Shown: piece by piece, positions 23,255 to 35,422 of the stretch
How the letters are laid out: the number at the start of each line of letters is the position of its first letter
Numbering within the stretch: position 1 is the stretch's first letter
DNA from: Rhyacichthys aspro
Taxonomy: Eukaryota > Chordata > Actinopteri > Gobiiformes > Rhyacichthyidae
Direction: 5' to 3'
NCBI GenBank assembly: GCA_036850595.1
Contig: CM072159.1
Coordinates: 8,765,016-8,829,015 of the forward strand
DNA: 64,000 bases
Notes under the pieces: model-generated
Told to the model about the DNA's origin: nothing
Databases searched by the model: none
The model's input: only the letters and a program-made list of their open reading frames with translations
Position numbers and translations under genes: made by a program

Positions 23255-25009
23255 GGATAGAATTAAAATTGTAAAAACTGTTAAGAGTAGGAGTCAAAAG
23301 GAGCAAGGTTTGATGGAGCTGATCCCACTTCAGCACAAGGCTCAATATTAGCCACAAGTAACTAGGTCTGTTCTTATTAACTGTCAATGGCTCTTTTTAG
23401 AGAGGTAATTTGATGTCCAGTAGATGAAGTACATTTGCTTTAATTGGAGGCACTTGTTCCATGACTCTCTACATTTTCTCTAGGGAAATAGCTCTACTTC
23501 ACCAGCCTTTTAGAGACCAATAGCCCAATGGACTTTCAACTACACTTGTCACAACATCATCTGACAGACAGTACGTTAAAAGAATCTACTGAAAAGTGCA
23601 CCGTCACAAAGCAGGTTTTCTGAGCTCACTACAAGTTCCGAGTGCTTCTCACGGGACAGTGACTCTACAGACATAGCCTACTGTATGAGTCACTGTATCG
23701 AGTTACAGTCAGAGTTACACATCGCCACTGCGGGTGGTGCCAGCCTTTTAATGCAGGTAATTTGAATCCATATTGCAGATATGACACTAATGTATTCAGC
23801 AGCTATTCTGTGCAAGAGCTAAATGAGCAAAAGCACACACAGGAGCAACACATTACTCGGTTATTACTCCAATCTGATTCTCTAAAGTGGGAATGCGCTG
23901 GCAGCTTACAACTAGTCAATAAAGCAGTTTTGAGCATACATCGATTTCTTTCACGATTAAAACAAATCATCTGTTAACCATGTCATTTTTGCTACATTTG
24001 TGGTTATGGCTACAGCATTTTTAATCAATTCAAAACCATCAATAAAATTCTGCCATATAACTCAACACCAATTGAAAGCTGAACACAAAGCTATCACTGA
24101 GCTTGTTTCTCTGAGCTTTCACACCTTGTCCCATGATCGAGCCAAAAAGAAAGTTAGTCTATTTTACAGAGGTCCAGCAACAACATAAGTTACAGAAGTA
24201 CCAGCTGATCATTGTGCCACATTCTACTTTTCAATTTCAGTCATATATAATGCAAAAGCTAACATGTATAGCATTGGATGAAGGATGAGATACCAACTTG
24301 ACATTCTGAGGAAATTATAAGTGCCCTATAGCTATAAAGCTTATGATGCTTAACAAAAAAAAAATGGTGAAGGTGAAAAAATGTTGTCCTAGTTTGGGCA
24401 GTAAAAATATAGTCATCCTATTTTAGGCTAGTTATAATTCCAAATCAGTGAAAACATAAAATTACAATTTGCCATTAACAAGAAATAGATCTTATCGTAA
24501 TTTCACAAATACTCGAACATTAAGATAAGAATGACTCTAAACATATTACAATATACCTTTATTAAAACGTAGACTATAACACTACATTTTAGTCTGAATA
24601 TGTTTGCATTGACAAATACAGGCCTATGTCAGTAAGGCCTGAAAAAACATTTTTTATTGTAATTAATCAATTCAAAATGCTAGCAAGCTAGCATTGTATG
24701 ATAAAACGTGAATAGTTGCTGAATCGTTTCCACAATAAATTTAACAGCCACAAATTAAAAGCTTAAATTATAAAAAGACTTATGCGACATTTATAAAATT
24801 CAATTGCCAAAGATAGAAACATTTTCTATCCAACTTTTATCGAGTTTTGTCTTTCTAGTCCAACGCTCTTCGTAAATGCAGGTTATCTTTGAGCTTAGAT
24901 GAGAGCATTCATTTCTCATCGTTTCAAAGCTGCTGGAAGCCAAAAACACTTCCAAAGCTATTAACCACACTATCTTTCTCTGTGAAGTTATATTTCACAA
25001 AAATCTTAC

Positions 25010-25340
25010 CGGTATTTCTCTTCTGTGACAGGCTCCGTGCGAGGATTTCCTCAACAACGCATCCTTAAAACTAGTATTGTCCAACTTGTTGCTCCGTGTA
25101 GTGTCCAGGGAAGTAGTGTGGCTCTCTGAAAGCAGCCTTTATTTCTATTGTGGGCCTCCAAACCACATGAAACACGAGAGTTTTCTTTTGTCAAGCCTGC
25201 GGGCAACAGGTGTTCATTTCACGTACAGGTGACAGTGAAGCATCGACGCACCAGCGGCAGGCCGGTGACTCAGCCCCCTCCCTCCCGGCCTGTGAGTGCC
25301 TCCTCCCCGCAGAGACCTCCCGCTGCTGCCGCTGCTGTTT
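25010..25340 (-). other. igsf9: Probable first (untranslated) exon of the IGSF9-like gene
   Basis: On the minus strand this segment ends in a consensus donor (CCG then GTAAGATTTT at 25,009). It is the only GC-rich, CpG-containing stretch between 11,000 and 38,000. Its plus-strand complement contains CCTCCCGGCCTG and several GCTGCTGCCGCTG-type triplet runs, typical of 5' leaders of neuronal genes. Several ATGs are present but none opens a frame related to the downstream protein. The upstream limit (transcription start) is not fixed and is placed roughly. Joining to the exon at 10,930-10,990 is inferred from orientation and lack of another candidate promoter. Confidence 0.45.
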
Positions 25341-25420
25341 TTCTCGCCTCCTAAAGTGTCAAAGCTCGTAAACTCTCGCTCAAAGCCAAACTGTGATGTG
25401 AGGGCCAAAAGGGGTTTATA
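25180..25420 (-). promoter_or_regulatory. GC-rich promoter region, IGSF9-like gene
   Basis: This is a local GC-rich and CpG-containing island in AT-rich DNA, just upstream of and overlapping the proposed first exon. An AP-1-like TGAGTCA (minus strand; TGACTCA on plus at about 25,266-25,272) and C-rich tracts that could bind Sp1/KLF factors are visible. There is no convincing TATA box. The exact start site cannot be set from sequence alone. Confidence 0.4.
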
Positions 25421-28079
25421 ATAAGAGCTCGTTTAAACTGGCTCATGATTAAAAGGCGATTATTTTTTCGGGTGTTTAATCCTCATCCAGGGTCATCTTT
25501 GGCGTCCAGCTTTGGATAACCACAAGAGGGTGTCCTTTACCGTTCAGCCTCCGACAGTGAAAGGACCCAGGCCCTGCTCTAGAACTAAAGTTTTAGAACC
25601 AAATAAGGCAGCTGTGGGTCTGGGTTAAGACAGTCTGTTTTATTATTCTGTAAAGTCTGCCCATAAGGTGGCAACAAAGCAATCTAAATCTAATCAAGCA
25701 TAAGTTAAAAAGCTCAGTATGTCACACATTTTGTTATTTTATTGGGTATAACTGTGTATAGTTGTCTGACCTAATACCTTAGAAACAGAAGATACAAAAG
25801 GATGGTGCACTAATTATTTGCATATGTGATTACATTTACAGCCATAGGTTCTTGACGCCTATCTGGGATTCACACATAGGCTGTAGAAGGGGTAATAAGT
25901 AAGTATATTGGCTTATTTATAAGTGGAGATGTTATATTTACTCCTGTGAGTTATATACCTACATACTGATGTTGTATTTGCTTATAAATCTATACATTTA
26001 TAATATACATAAATATGTTCATAAATTTGCGATATATTACTTACATTTGTAAATAAGTGGACTTTGATTCATAAGACCAATTGACAGTGAAACATATTCA
26101 AGCCAGAATGTATCGGGGCACAAAGTACTATTAGATGTTTCTTTCTTTTAAGCCAATATAGTTTCAAAGAAGTTCAAACGTTGATTTTCTATGGCAGCCC
26201 CTTCTTCACCTCTCACAAATGTAAATTTTAATTCATTTTACAATTACTTCCATATTTCTTTTATATAATACCAATATATAGTAGTAGTATCTCAGTATAT
26301 ACACCTATATAAGTTGAAAACACTAGAATTAAACAGAACGTGACACTTTGTTTACATCTTTCTGACATCTAAATTTATTTTAAAGGCATATATATATAAA
26401 TAAGAAAACCAATTTCTTTAATGTTTGCAGCAATATTTTTTTTACACAGAATAATATATTTCATTCAAAAATATACTTCCTTGGCTAGGGCTGCTTATGA
26501 AACCACATAAGAGAAATATTGCTTCTTGAGCATAATATAAAATAGACGTGTATGAATAAGAGTTTTTGGGTGCATTGTCAGTATGTCTCTTTGTAACAGT
26601 GAAAATGCTTCTTCTGTCTGCTCTCCTAAATGTCTCACTGAACAGCTGAGAGGTGTTATCATTTGCCGCATGAGTGGTGAGTAATTTGAAGAGCAACACT
26701 GTGCAGCAAAGTGATGCTGTAGTGTCCTGACATTTTCCATTCATTAAGTGTCCAGAGCAGAGAGAATGCTAAATGTAGGTCTCTACAGCGGAACAGTAAC
26801 AAAGTCGTTTTTTAGCTACATTCACACAACAGCATCACAGTGGCTTATAGTGTGGACAAACCACACACACGTAAAGTTGGACAGCACCCCCTAGTCTTCA
26901 CTTGAGTATGAGGTTTCTTTCCTGTAACCAAGAACCTCTGGCCATAACAGCAGTTAACACAAAAATATTGGCTACCATTAGCAGTTTAACAAAATAGCAA
27001 TTATGCTCTCCATCCTGAATAATCACATATGACTTAAGGCCACCGGTAGAACAGTAAACATGGGATTAGGGCTCCACAATATGAAAAATAGATGCAGTAA
27101 ACTGTGTTTGTTGAATATTTCAATGACAATATAACTTGATATTTGACGTTCACCTTGGGGATATTATCTTTTGTAAAAAGTGAAAACTTGAAAATTGTGT
27201 TAGGCTCTAAAGTAAAAATCTATACAGCATAAGGACACAGAAATTGCACTGTTAAACATTTTGAGTTTCTGTCTGCCACATAAAAAACATCACACACATG
27301 GCAGTTCAAGCAGTGTTTGCTACAGAATCTTCCACAAGCAATGTCATTAATAAGATACACACCTACTTAGTTAAAATAAGTGATTACACATTAAGAGTTG
27401 TCATAGGTGTGTGTAGGAGAGCCCTCTACGGATATACTTCAGTTCTAGTTGTTTACTATTAACTGATGGAGTAAGTATGCTAAGAAGCTAAAGCCCCACA
27501 TATATTATACATTGGCCTCAAACTGTATGTTACCTGACATGCCTTGGTAACATCTAGAATAACAATGTGCATTGTACATTGATATAGATTGTGGCTTTTG
27601 CAATGCCTATGCTAATCTCATCAGGCAGATCTCTGTTTAACAGTCGTTGATAAGAAAGCAAAGGTCTTAAAACCATGTGTCCTTCATGTGGTGTTACTTG
27701 GCCTTCTGTACAAGTTCAGCATAACATGGTCCTAAGCATAAGCTTGTAGCCTTTAGCTGGTGTAGGCTTAATGCTCATATCAATAGAGCAGCTGAATATG
27801 GTGCTATATTGATACCTTTGATATCATATCAATAATAATATATTTGTATTATATATTGTGCAGCAACACAAGGGATGACTGTCCCAGCTCAAAACTACTC
27901 AACTTGGATAATGAAGTGACTTAAAAGCATTACAGAAATACTATATTTAGATTTGTAGTTTTAATGTGGCAGATCTAATTTTGGAGCCAGTGAATAAAGA
28001 AATTATGTTCCAATGAACTGGATGGAATATTGCCCACTACCCGTGTTAAGTAAATTTGCTAATAGGACATCTTTGGCTG
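25421..28079. other. Intergenic spacer between tmem230 and the IGSF9-like gene
   Basis: About 2.7 kb of AT-rich DNA between the presumed 3' end of tmem230 and the promoter of the IGSF9-like gene. It holds a family A repeat copy (27,590-27,800) and, at 27,068-27,190, the start of a family B repeat (AGGGCTCCACAATATG). I see no exon. Confidence 0.55.
27590..27800 (-). repeat. Dispersed repeat family A, copy
   Basis: It matches 29,575-29,800 in the same orientation over a run of blocks: GCATATGCTAATCT-like, GCAGATCTC-GTTTAACAGTC, AAG-AAAGCA-AGGTC-TAAAACCA, and CCTAAGCAT then CTTGTAGCCTT. Two same-orientation copies about 2 kb apart could recombine, although they are clearly diverged. Confidence 0.6.
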
Positions 28080-28085
28080 TTTAAT
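28080..28085 (-). terminator. Candidate polyadenylation signal (ATTAAA) of tmem230
   Basis: The minus strand reads ATTAAA about 300 bases after the tmem230 stop codon. It is the first common variant of the polyadenylation hexamer found going downstream; I saw no AATAAA on this strand nearby. The true 3' end may lie elsewhere. Confidence 0.3.
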
Positions 28086-28385
28086 GTATAGTTATTGATC
28101 AGTTACGCTATTTTTAGAAACACTCTGAATAGGTAAAAAAAAAACAACAAAAAAAAACCTAATAGCTCTTAGAGTACTTCTTGTGAAACCACCTCACAGG
28201 AAAACTCTATAAAGAGCAATGGCCACAGAATGTACCATACATAATCCACTAAACATGAAAAAATAATACAAGCAGCCAGAAAACATACTGTATGGATCAA
28301 TAAGCAACGTCTCTTGGATTCTGGGTCTAGTATGTTCCAGGTTAGTCGCTTTGTCCAACTTTATATACAGCCTGTGGTGTGACAG

Positions 28386-28526
28386 CTAATCTCCAAAGTC
28401 TGGGATGTCCTCAAAGGAGTAACCACGGTAACCTTTGGAGGCATAGTAGGCGATTCTCAAATGGTAAAATCCAGGAAGGAAGACAAGGATTCCAATAATG
28501 ATGACAGGGATGGTTCGATCTGGATG
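28386..28526 (-). CDS. tmem230: TMEM230, last coding exon (C-terminal transmembrane segment and tail)
   Basis: It encodes residues 79-124 and the stop codon TAG of transmembrane protein 230, a small two-pass membrane protein of Golgi-derived, secretory, recycling and synaptic vesicles (DUF872 family). After a TTCTCCACAG acceptor the exon is in phase 0 and gives HPDRTIPV, the hydrophobic stretch IIIGILVFLPGFYHL, then RIAYYASKGYRGYSFEDIPD ending FGD. The block GILVFLPGFYHLRIAYYASK and the acidic end match vertebrate TMEM230 very closely; the human end is DIPDFDD. The exact tail and the stop at the family's usual position make this a functional-looking gene, not a pseudogene. In people TMEM230 has been proposed, with dispute, as a Parkinson's disease gene. 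Confidence 0.96.
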   Translation of the reverse strand, partial: HPDRTIPVIIIGILVFLPGFYHLRIAYYASKGYRGYSFEDIPDFGD

Positions 28527-29387
28527 CTGTGGAGAAAAAAAAGCAAAACTGGCCTTTACTATTTAGAAATAATACACAATATACTTTGGGAAGAGAGAAG
28601 AAAGACTGCCATCTGAAAATAAGAAAATATTCTCCTATTTTGTACATTTATTAAAAATGCAATGGTTTCCTGCTTTTTGGGGTTCATTTGTATGAGCAGT
28701 GACAGCTTGCATATCATACTGGTAAAAGTTCAAAGTTAGGAAGTCAGAAATCCCGTTGGCAGGTACATGCCTCAAACCGAGATTTAAAAGGAGCAAGCAG
28801 AAACCTCTCCCTTCAGCGGATGAATGCGCAAACAGCCGACACTGTCGAACTCTGCAGCAGAGAGCACACTGCGACAACAAAGCTTTAAAGTCAAGGGTTT
28901 TTTTTAAAGGTTAGTTCAGATTGTACCCAGTGTTGTAGTGAATCATAGTCTGGGTTATAACCTTTAACAGACTGAGGTCATTGTCCTTTAGTGGTACTTA
29001 AAACTGGTCCAGGAATTGAGAGTTGTTTTTATAACACTTTTTAAAGGTCTTGGTTTTGTTGTGATGCAGGAAATGGGGAATTCTGGTTTTATATCAAGAC
29101 CTGCCAAAACCACAACAATTATTAACATTATTATAACTATTATTACTATTATTGTTATTATTATAACATTACTGCATGTCTGAGGACATTTACTCATCAT
29201 TACTCATTACCCAAGTGAGTTTGTTAATCACTGTTAGTCTCTTCTAATATCTTATACACTGGCCTTGGTCTAAGCCATATTTTGGTTGCAGTTATTATGG
29301 AATAATACTAGTTTAATACAGTAACAAATTATAAAAATTAAAAGCATTTAAATGGAAGTAAATGAGTAGGAACTCAATTTACAAATT

Positions 29388-29497
29388 CTAAAAAAAAAAT
29401 AAAATTAAATAAAATTAAAAAAAAATATATATATATATATGTATAAAAATATAAAAACAAGAAGTCTATACAAGTAAAAAAAAAAAAAAAAAACACC
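29388..29497. repeat. AT-rich low-complexity tract with poly-A and (TA)n
   Basis: Runs of A and AAAT are followed by (TA)n and a further poly-A of about 18 bases near 29,477-29,494. An imperfect (ATT)n stretch lies at 29,107-29,165. Intronic simple sequence; no gene. Confidence 0.85.
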
Positions 29498-29574
29498 AAA
29501 TTTGAATTAAAAACTTACCTTGTGTATTTAATAAATGCAATATAAAATAGTATATGTTGCAATATGTCAGTTCT

Positions 29575-29845
29575 ACATTTTCCAGCTTTGTTGCTTTAGT
29601 GATGCATATGCTAATCTTGGCAAGCAGACCTCAGTTTAACAGTCTTTAATAAGGAAGCACAGGTCCTAAAACCAACCATGTATAACTCTGGCTTCTGGCT
29701 TCTCCATGTGGTGCTATTAGGCGTCCAGTCCAGCAGAACATAGCCCTAAGCATCCAGTGACTTGTAGCCTTGAATACATATCTGCTGAATAAGACACTCG
29801 GTATTGTTCTCTACTCACTAACAACACACATGTATGTGTCAGTTG
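29575..29845 (-). repeat. Dispersed repeat family A, copy
   Basis: On the minus strand it reads GTGTGTTGTTAGTGAGTAGA-GAAC and then a TACAAGTCACTGGATGCTTA-like block, matching the plus-strand copies at 5,995 and 17,850. It lies in the second intron of tmem230. Confidence 0.6.
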
Positions 29846-32800
29846 CCATTTTCAAAAAACACCTTGCTTATGCAGGATTTGCAACTATTGGTAGCTAATG
29901 CCCATTCAACAAATGACGCAGCTAAACTGGACTCAGATTGCTATAAACAGTTTAAGATATTGGGTTTGCTAAATTTATCAAAGTCCTTTGACATTTATTC
30001 ATTATTTACGGTTTGTCCTTTTAGACAGTCATTGAAGGGGTCTGAATCCTGTCCCCTCGGCCTTAGGGCAAGGGCGGGGTAGTCTATAGACCGTCAACTA
30101 TTCATTTAACTTAAAGACAGGTGACCATTCACTGTCACACCTACAAGGTAAATAGAGGGTCATTAATTCACCTTGCAGGACTTGGGAGGACACTTGAAAA
30201 ACCAGGAGACAGTCCACAAAGGGTTGGTGTCTGATGGCTTGGAAATTATTCAGAAATAAGAGGAGGTCAGTCCACTTTTAAAATTATTATCGTTGGCCAT
30301 TATACAGATTATGATCAGTACTCCAACTAGGTACAGTATAGCTCTAGCAGTAAAAAAAAGAGAAACCTAATCTTTAAAATAGCCTACTTTTAAAAAAATC
30401 TATTCAATAGTCCTCCACTGCTTCAAATTCCAGTTCTGTTACTTTAATAATCAGAAATGAAAACCAACAGAAAGGCAGGTAAGAAGTAATGTCTTATGAC
30501 CTCCCCGTGAACTCTGCTTCTGGAAATAAATATTTCATAACATTCAAAAATTACTAATAATACTACTTCAGACAGTTTAAATACAGCAACAGGCTTCTTC
30601 TGCTGCATCTTATATATTTAAGGAAAGGGACATCAGTGCAAACTTGAGAGACATCATCGTTGCAGTCAGCTAAAGGTGAAGGCTGAGTTAAGACCATCTT
30701 CTCTCACCCTGATGTTTTTGCAATATTCTCAAATATTACTTTTAAACTGCAAGTCTGTGGAGCTGCAAGCCGTCCTCCAGAGGCCCAGAGAAGCTACCGA
30801 CAAAGAGACATGAAAGAGGAGAGTTATGTTTTTGCTTTCCTCTGGTGCAGGGGCCTTCAGTCTAGTGCAGGTGAACAATGAGAAGTCAGATTTACAGAAG
30901 CAATATGAAATAAAAGAAAGCATGGCATTGGAGCACTTGGCCTCAGCCACTGGTCATAGGGATAATAGAGCCAACTCTCACATAAAAGCACTTCAGAACA
31001 GAGAAGGAGAAAATACTGGCCTTTGGAGTCCCGACAAGAGTTCTATTATCTATAAGTTATTTCATTCAAAAGCAGTTCAGGCTGGGTCCAGTATTCTAAG
31101 TCCAGTATTTAACAAGAATAGTGTGATCCTAATACTGTGCAGCTTCACAAAATGTTCTATATATGCTTCAATCATAGTTAATTACTTTTTCTCAAGAAAA
31201 TGTATATATACTGAACTGTACTGAATAGAGCAATGTTCTGAGAGTGGGTGTTTTAATGACTTAAGATTATTAGTAGTGTTACACAACACCACTCACGTTT
31301 TTCCTCTCTCTCTCTAGCTGTACATCAGAACTGTGCAAAATATCACCTGTTCTGAACACTGAATAAAATGCAAAATCATGTCTAAATTAAAAGAACATTT
31401 TTAAAAATGACCACTTAGCACAACTTCTGAAAGAACATCTTCTAGTGCTATAAAGCACAATATTTATCTGTAAGCAACTTTTTTCACAATAGAGAACCCA
31501 AGTTCCCCGTAGGTTCTCAACTCAATGACTCAACAAGCCACTGGAAAGCATTGTGCCACGCTGTCATTTTTACATTTCGGTGGAGGTTTAGTATATAAAT
31601 CAGTGAGTGAGTGAGCAGTGTCTTACAAAAATGTGTCTGGACCCAAAAGGAAGCCTCTAACTAGATTCTATTCCATTATGCTACGTAAAAATACACTATA
31701 CTTGACAAAAAGGAGAAAAAGAGGGGAAGAAGTCATCACTAAAAATGTCCTGTTGGATGAAGCTAAGATTATATTCATTTGGCAAAATCAAATCAAAAAC
31801 ACTGCTGTGTGACAACCCAGGGACATTTAATCACATAGTTTTTAAACAAATGTAACTGAAACTCAGGCATTAGGCATTCCAGTAAACCATAAGTGCAACA
31901 ACTATGAAAACTAAAAATAAGAGCCATGACGAGGCTGTAACAGACTTATCTCGGTGTCGCCCTGTGGCTCTGTGCAGACAACTCACTCTTGATGACTTCA
32001 TCTGTCTCACATCTGTTCTCACTCCTCTACATGATGTTTCATTCAGAGAAACTTCAGCTGCATTCCACACTCTGTCCACATGATGGCAGTGTTGGGCACA
32101 AAGTAACAATTCTTGTTCCTGGTCTCGATATCAAGAGCACTGTACACGCAATGACCAACCAAAACATGAATCTGTCAAGAATTGTTTTATAATTTTTCTA
32201 GAATTATGGCTTTACATTTGATCCATGCAATTTTAACTGTAGACAACACAACCAAACGTTGTATTTCAGGAGTTATGTTTTACTGATTTAAAAAATGTAC
32301 CTTGAACAATTAGTCACTGCTCAAGGAAACAGGAAACAGTAAAATAAAGGGCATGAAGGTAATTAGAACCTAACTTGCATTTGTGTGGGAGCCTGGATAG
32401 TTTATTACATTTGGGTAAAACTTAGAAGTTATATCTCCATCTTGGATTTGAGCAGCAGTAACAAGGTCTGAGCAGCATAAAAATCTGATCAATTTAATGA
32501 TTAACTGTCAGATTTGTTTTTCTGGGGCAAACGAATTGAGCTAAAGGGGTGTTATTTAAAATATCTATAGTAAAAGCAATATTGACTAACTGTATAACAC
32601 TATTGTGTTTAGTTTTGACTAATATGATATGAAATTCTTTGTGCCACATAGAGACTACTGAAAATATAAGCAGTAAAATGTAAAAACATATTATCTGTTA
32701 TTAATGCCTACCATTGTTTTATCTGTATTTATTAGCGTTCACCCTGCAAATGTCATTAAGAGTGTTTATATCCTGGTGAAAAGAAGACAGATGAAAAAAG

Positions 32801-32974
32801 AACAGTATTTATTACGATCCAAAAAACAATTATTTTTAACTCCTTTAAATGTAATTATGCTGTAATGTAATATGTAAATATGCTCAGCTTTTAAAGCTAT
32901 AGTTTTTACAGGTGTGGTGTCTTCTTGTGGTGAAAGTGCAGACTGAAATTCCACATCACACACACTCTCCTTTT

Positions 32975-33010
32975 CAGAGCATGTGAGCACCTATGGTAGC
33001 CCTGAAGGGA
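32975..33010 (+). repeat. Short dispersed repeat shared with 45,195-45,232
   Basis: The phrases ATGTGAGCACCTATGGTAGC and CCTGAAGGGACA match ATGTGAACAACTATGGTAAC and CCTGCAGGGACA near 45,201. Both follow a pyrimidine-rich tract ending in AG. It is a fragment of an interspersed repeat that I cannot name. The match shows that the 160-codon open frame at 45,194-45,676 partly consists of repeat. Confidence 0.5.
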
Positions 33011-34024
33011 CAGGACTATTGACTAATGTGTGCCATTTTGTTCACTATACACAAAAATCTTTACACATCATAGCTTTACTGAACGAGTGTATGTTATTTT
33101 AATTCATGACTGTTAGGGGCAACAAAATGCTGCTTAATGAAAATCAACAAAGTACAAGCAAAATAACAATATGAATCATCAGGCTATTACCTCTCAATGA
33201 ATATGTAGTGTATTGAAATTGTACATTTTTGTTGATGTGATGTGATGTGTTTTGGTGAGATTTGTGCTTAAACAAGATGGTGTCCAATCCGGTCCAAACT
33301 TGTGTGGGCTAATTGGTATCTACATGTTTTTTCCACACTGCCTCCATGTCAAACTACATTAGTGTAGAAGTAAATACAGTTGATATAGCGTAGAAAATCT
33401 TCACATAAGTATCCTACAGAAAGTTATTAATATGACATTCACTGATCCTGGAGTCCTTAGTCAAGCAGTGAATTTAAAAAGTGGAAAACGCAGCGGGAGC
33501 TCAACCGCAGCCTGAGGTATAAAATATCAATGTCATCAGCTCACACCACACACACACATTAGAATGCATGAGAAAAGCGGAAAAAAGGCAGCGATGCAGT
33601 GAAATGTCAAGACAACCGCTAAATTAGAGTTATTTGGACTGAAGATTAAGAGCAGCGTGAGAGCTTAATTACTGCTTCTCTTCACAATTTGGAGACTTTT
33701 TGTGCTGAATGCAATCAGCCCGTAGCAAGAGAGAGAAAGAGTGAACAATAATAACTCCTTGGTGTAAGTCTTCAAAAACACAGCCAAAAAGTATTGTCAG
33801 TCAATTTCTGGCCACAGTTATTAAGCTATAATATTATGGCCTGATCCTGACTGTAAATGCAATCAGACTGTCCTCTGCTCCTTTCCAGCTGTTTGTTTTG
33901 TCAATCAGTTAAACTCTTATTCAGCCAATCCCAAGGTTTAAATGTTGCAGCAGAGCTCTTTGTCACATCTCTTTATTTGTCTCTCCTAATAGAAATAATT
34001 GTTCATTTTACAGCCGCTGTCAAT

Positions 34025-34435
34025 TAGAGCTGTACAATATATTGCAAATATTGTTATTGTAACATCAACAAACAATATTTGAATTGCAAAGAACTGCTTA
34101 TATGACAATACATAAACAATGTTAAGCGCTTTCATCCCACACAGATTTACACTGTGTTAATTTTTAAAAAAAATGTCCAAGCAGAGCAAACTGTGTTGTG
34201 ATTAAGTTCACAAGTGGCTTAGTTCTGGTTTAGTCCTGATTCAGCCGTAAGTTTAATACTGATTCAGTCTTTGTTTAGTTTTCAACAGTGGAAGTTAGTC
34301 CAGGGCCTTGCATTTATTTATAACCTTCAAATTAATTGAACTTGTACTACGTCAACTGGGGTTTTTAATTTAACATATTGTTATTGCAATATTCAGCATA
34401 GTTATTCAATACTGTATCTTTTTCTAACACTGTCC
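34025..34435 (+). repeat. Dispersed repeat family B, copy
   Basis: It opens with GCTGTACAATATATTGCAAA and continues through TTGTTATTGTAAC, a TTAGTTCTGGTTTAGTCCTG block, CAGTCTTTGTTTAG, CCAGGGCCTTG-ATTT and TTATTGCAATATTCA. The same blocks in the same order make up 61,440-61,875. Shorter parts are at 2,735-2,870 and 27,068-27,190. The overall form resembles a non-autonomous DNA transposon of the GGCTGCACAATAT type that is common in fish, but no terminal repeats are secure here. Confidence 0.6.
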
Positions 34436-35299
34436 AAACCTAATGATGGTAATAGTTCATACAAAGGCTTAAACTATGTTCCTTCCTCTTTATTCCGTAA
34501 CCACAAGCAATAAATCTGTATTAAGATAAACAAAGAAGAATTTCCTGTTGGCTGGGTCTTTGAAGAAATTGTAAAAATATAGTATTAAGCAGGACAAACT
34601 ACAGAAGCACAGACAAACAAAAAAAAGTGCAGTCTGCAGCGACATGAAAATAAATCTGCATGAACTTGTTTTAAGTCATCCCATTAAATTCTTTCTCTAA
34701 GAACTTCAGACATGTAGCTATATTAAATTATAGACAGTCAGACTCTTAACCAGTGTCTGAATAGTTTTCTCATACTGTGTTTTTTTTTTAAATTATTATT
34801 CCTGATTAAAATGTTTTGTAATTTGCAAGGACTGTGAAACATGTGCTACGGACTGGATCTGGCTGTGGGCCTTGACTTTAAACCATGGGGTCTTTATTTT
34901 TCTCTGACTGTAATAATCCAGGACAATTACTAGTTGTAGTGAATAGTTTAAGTGGAAAAGAACTTACTTGTATCTGTTTCTTGTCACTGCTTTGTGTAAA
35001 CACTAAATAATAAATCCCTTCATTAAGCCGTCGTCAGGAAAACAAAACTATTTCAAATCTTTTTTTCTTTCACCTCGACAATGTAAACACAAATATATCT
35101 TCAAACGAGGGATTACAGCAAGAACAGGCAGGAGGCGGGCAGCTGAGACACAAGCTGTTTGTCACAAATGGATTTTAGGAGGGAAGTAGCTACATAAACT
35201 ACCTCCTGTCGGCTTAAGAGGCAGCAGATTACATAAGAAAGTGACATTTTGCACAATCATTGCAAACTATGATTTTGGTGTAATATGTAGGTAACTCAC

Positions 35300-35422
35300 C
35301 TCGACTTCAATGGTGCCAGACAGAAGTAGCGCCCCGAAGATTATTAATAACGAGCCAATCAGGAAGAGGAAGATGGCCAGTGCAATGGCTTTGTAGGGGA
35401 CCTTTGGTGGGCTTCGCTTGAA
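35300..35422 (-). CDS. tmem230: TMEM230, middle coding exon (first transmembrane segment)
   Basis: This exon is 123 bases, phase 0 at both ends, between a CATTGTCGGCAG acceptor and a GTGAGTTACC donor. It encodes residues 38-78: FKRSPPKVPYKAIALA, then the first membrane segment (about residues 47-73, with FLFLIGSLLIIFGALLLSG), then TIEVE. Human TMEM230 has FKKTPPKIPYKAIALA followed by a very similar hydrophobic segment, so the exon is secure. The loop between the membrane segments (TIEVEHPDR here) is the most diverged part compared with the mammalian protein. Confidence 0.95.

Larger units (their letters stand above)
10991..25009 (-). other. Long first intron of the IGSF9-like gene
   Basis: This is about 14 kb between the proposed first exon and the second leader exon, holding no coding exon I can support. 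It contains a degenerate GACCAA-rich minisatellite (16,430-17,235), a dispersed repeat copy (17,850-18,080), a perfect hairpin (18,403-18,450), a roughly 110-base tandem array interrupted by a MITE (20,858-21,760), and a 37-base segment with good splice sites on the plus strand (17,661-17,697). The part at 13,330-13,560 looks relatively non-repetitive and could be regulatory. The open frames here have no recognisable domain. Confidence 0.5.
28527..35299 (-). other. Second coding-region intron of tmem230 (6.8 kb, phase 0)
   Basis: A GTGAGTTACC donor and a TTCTCCACAG acceptor bound this intron. It contains a family A repeat (29,575-29,845), AT-rich low-complexity DNA (29,388-29,497), a family B repeat (34,025-34,435), a short dispersed repeat near 32,980, and a stretch around 33,460-33,740 that looks less repetitive and may be regulatory. 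The 132-codon plus-strand open frame at 30,826-31,224 has no family motif and is taken as chance. Confidence 0.7.

Noticed and set aside
25148..25408. Two open frames over the GC-rich segment (Pro/Ala-rich and Gly/Ser-rich)
   Set aside because: They arise from the GC-rich triplet runs of a leader/promoter region and do not join in frame to the downstream protein.
30826..31224. 132-codon plus-strand open frame
   Set aside because: It lies antisense inside a tmem230 intron, shows no domain, and its last third is composed of hydrophobic and low-complexity residues as in random AT-rich DNA.
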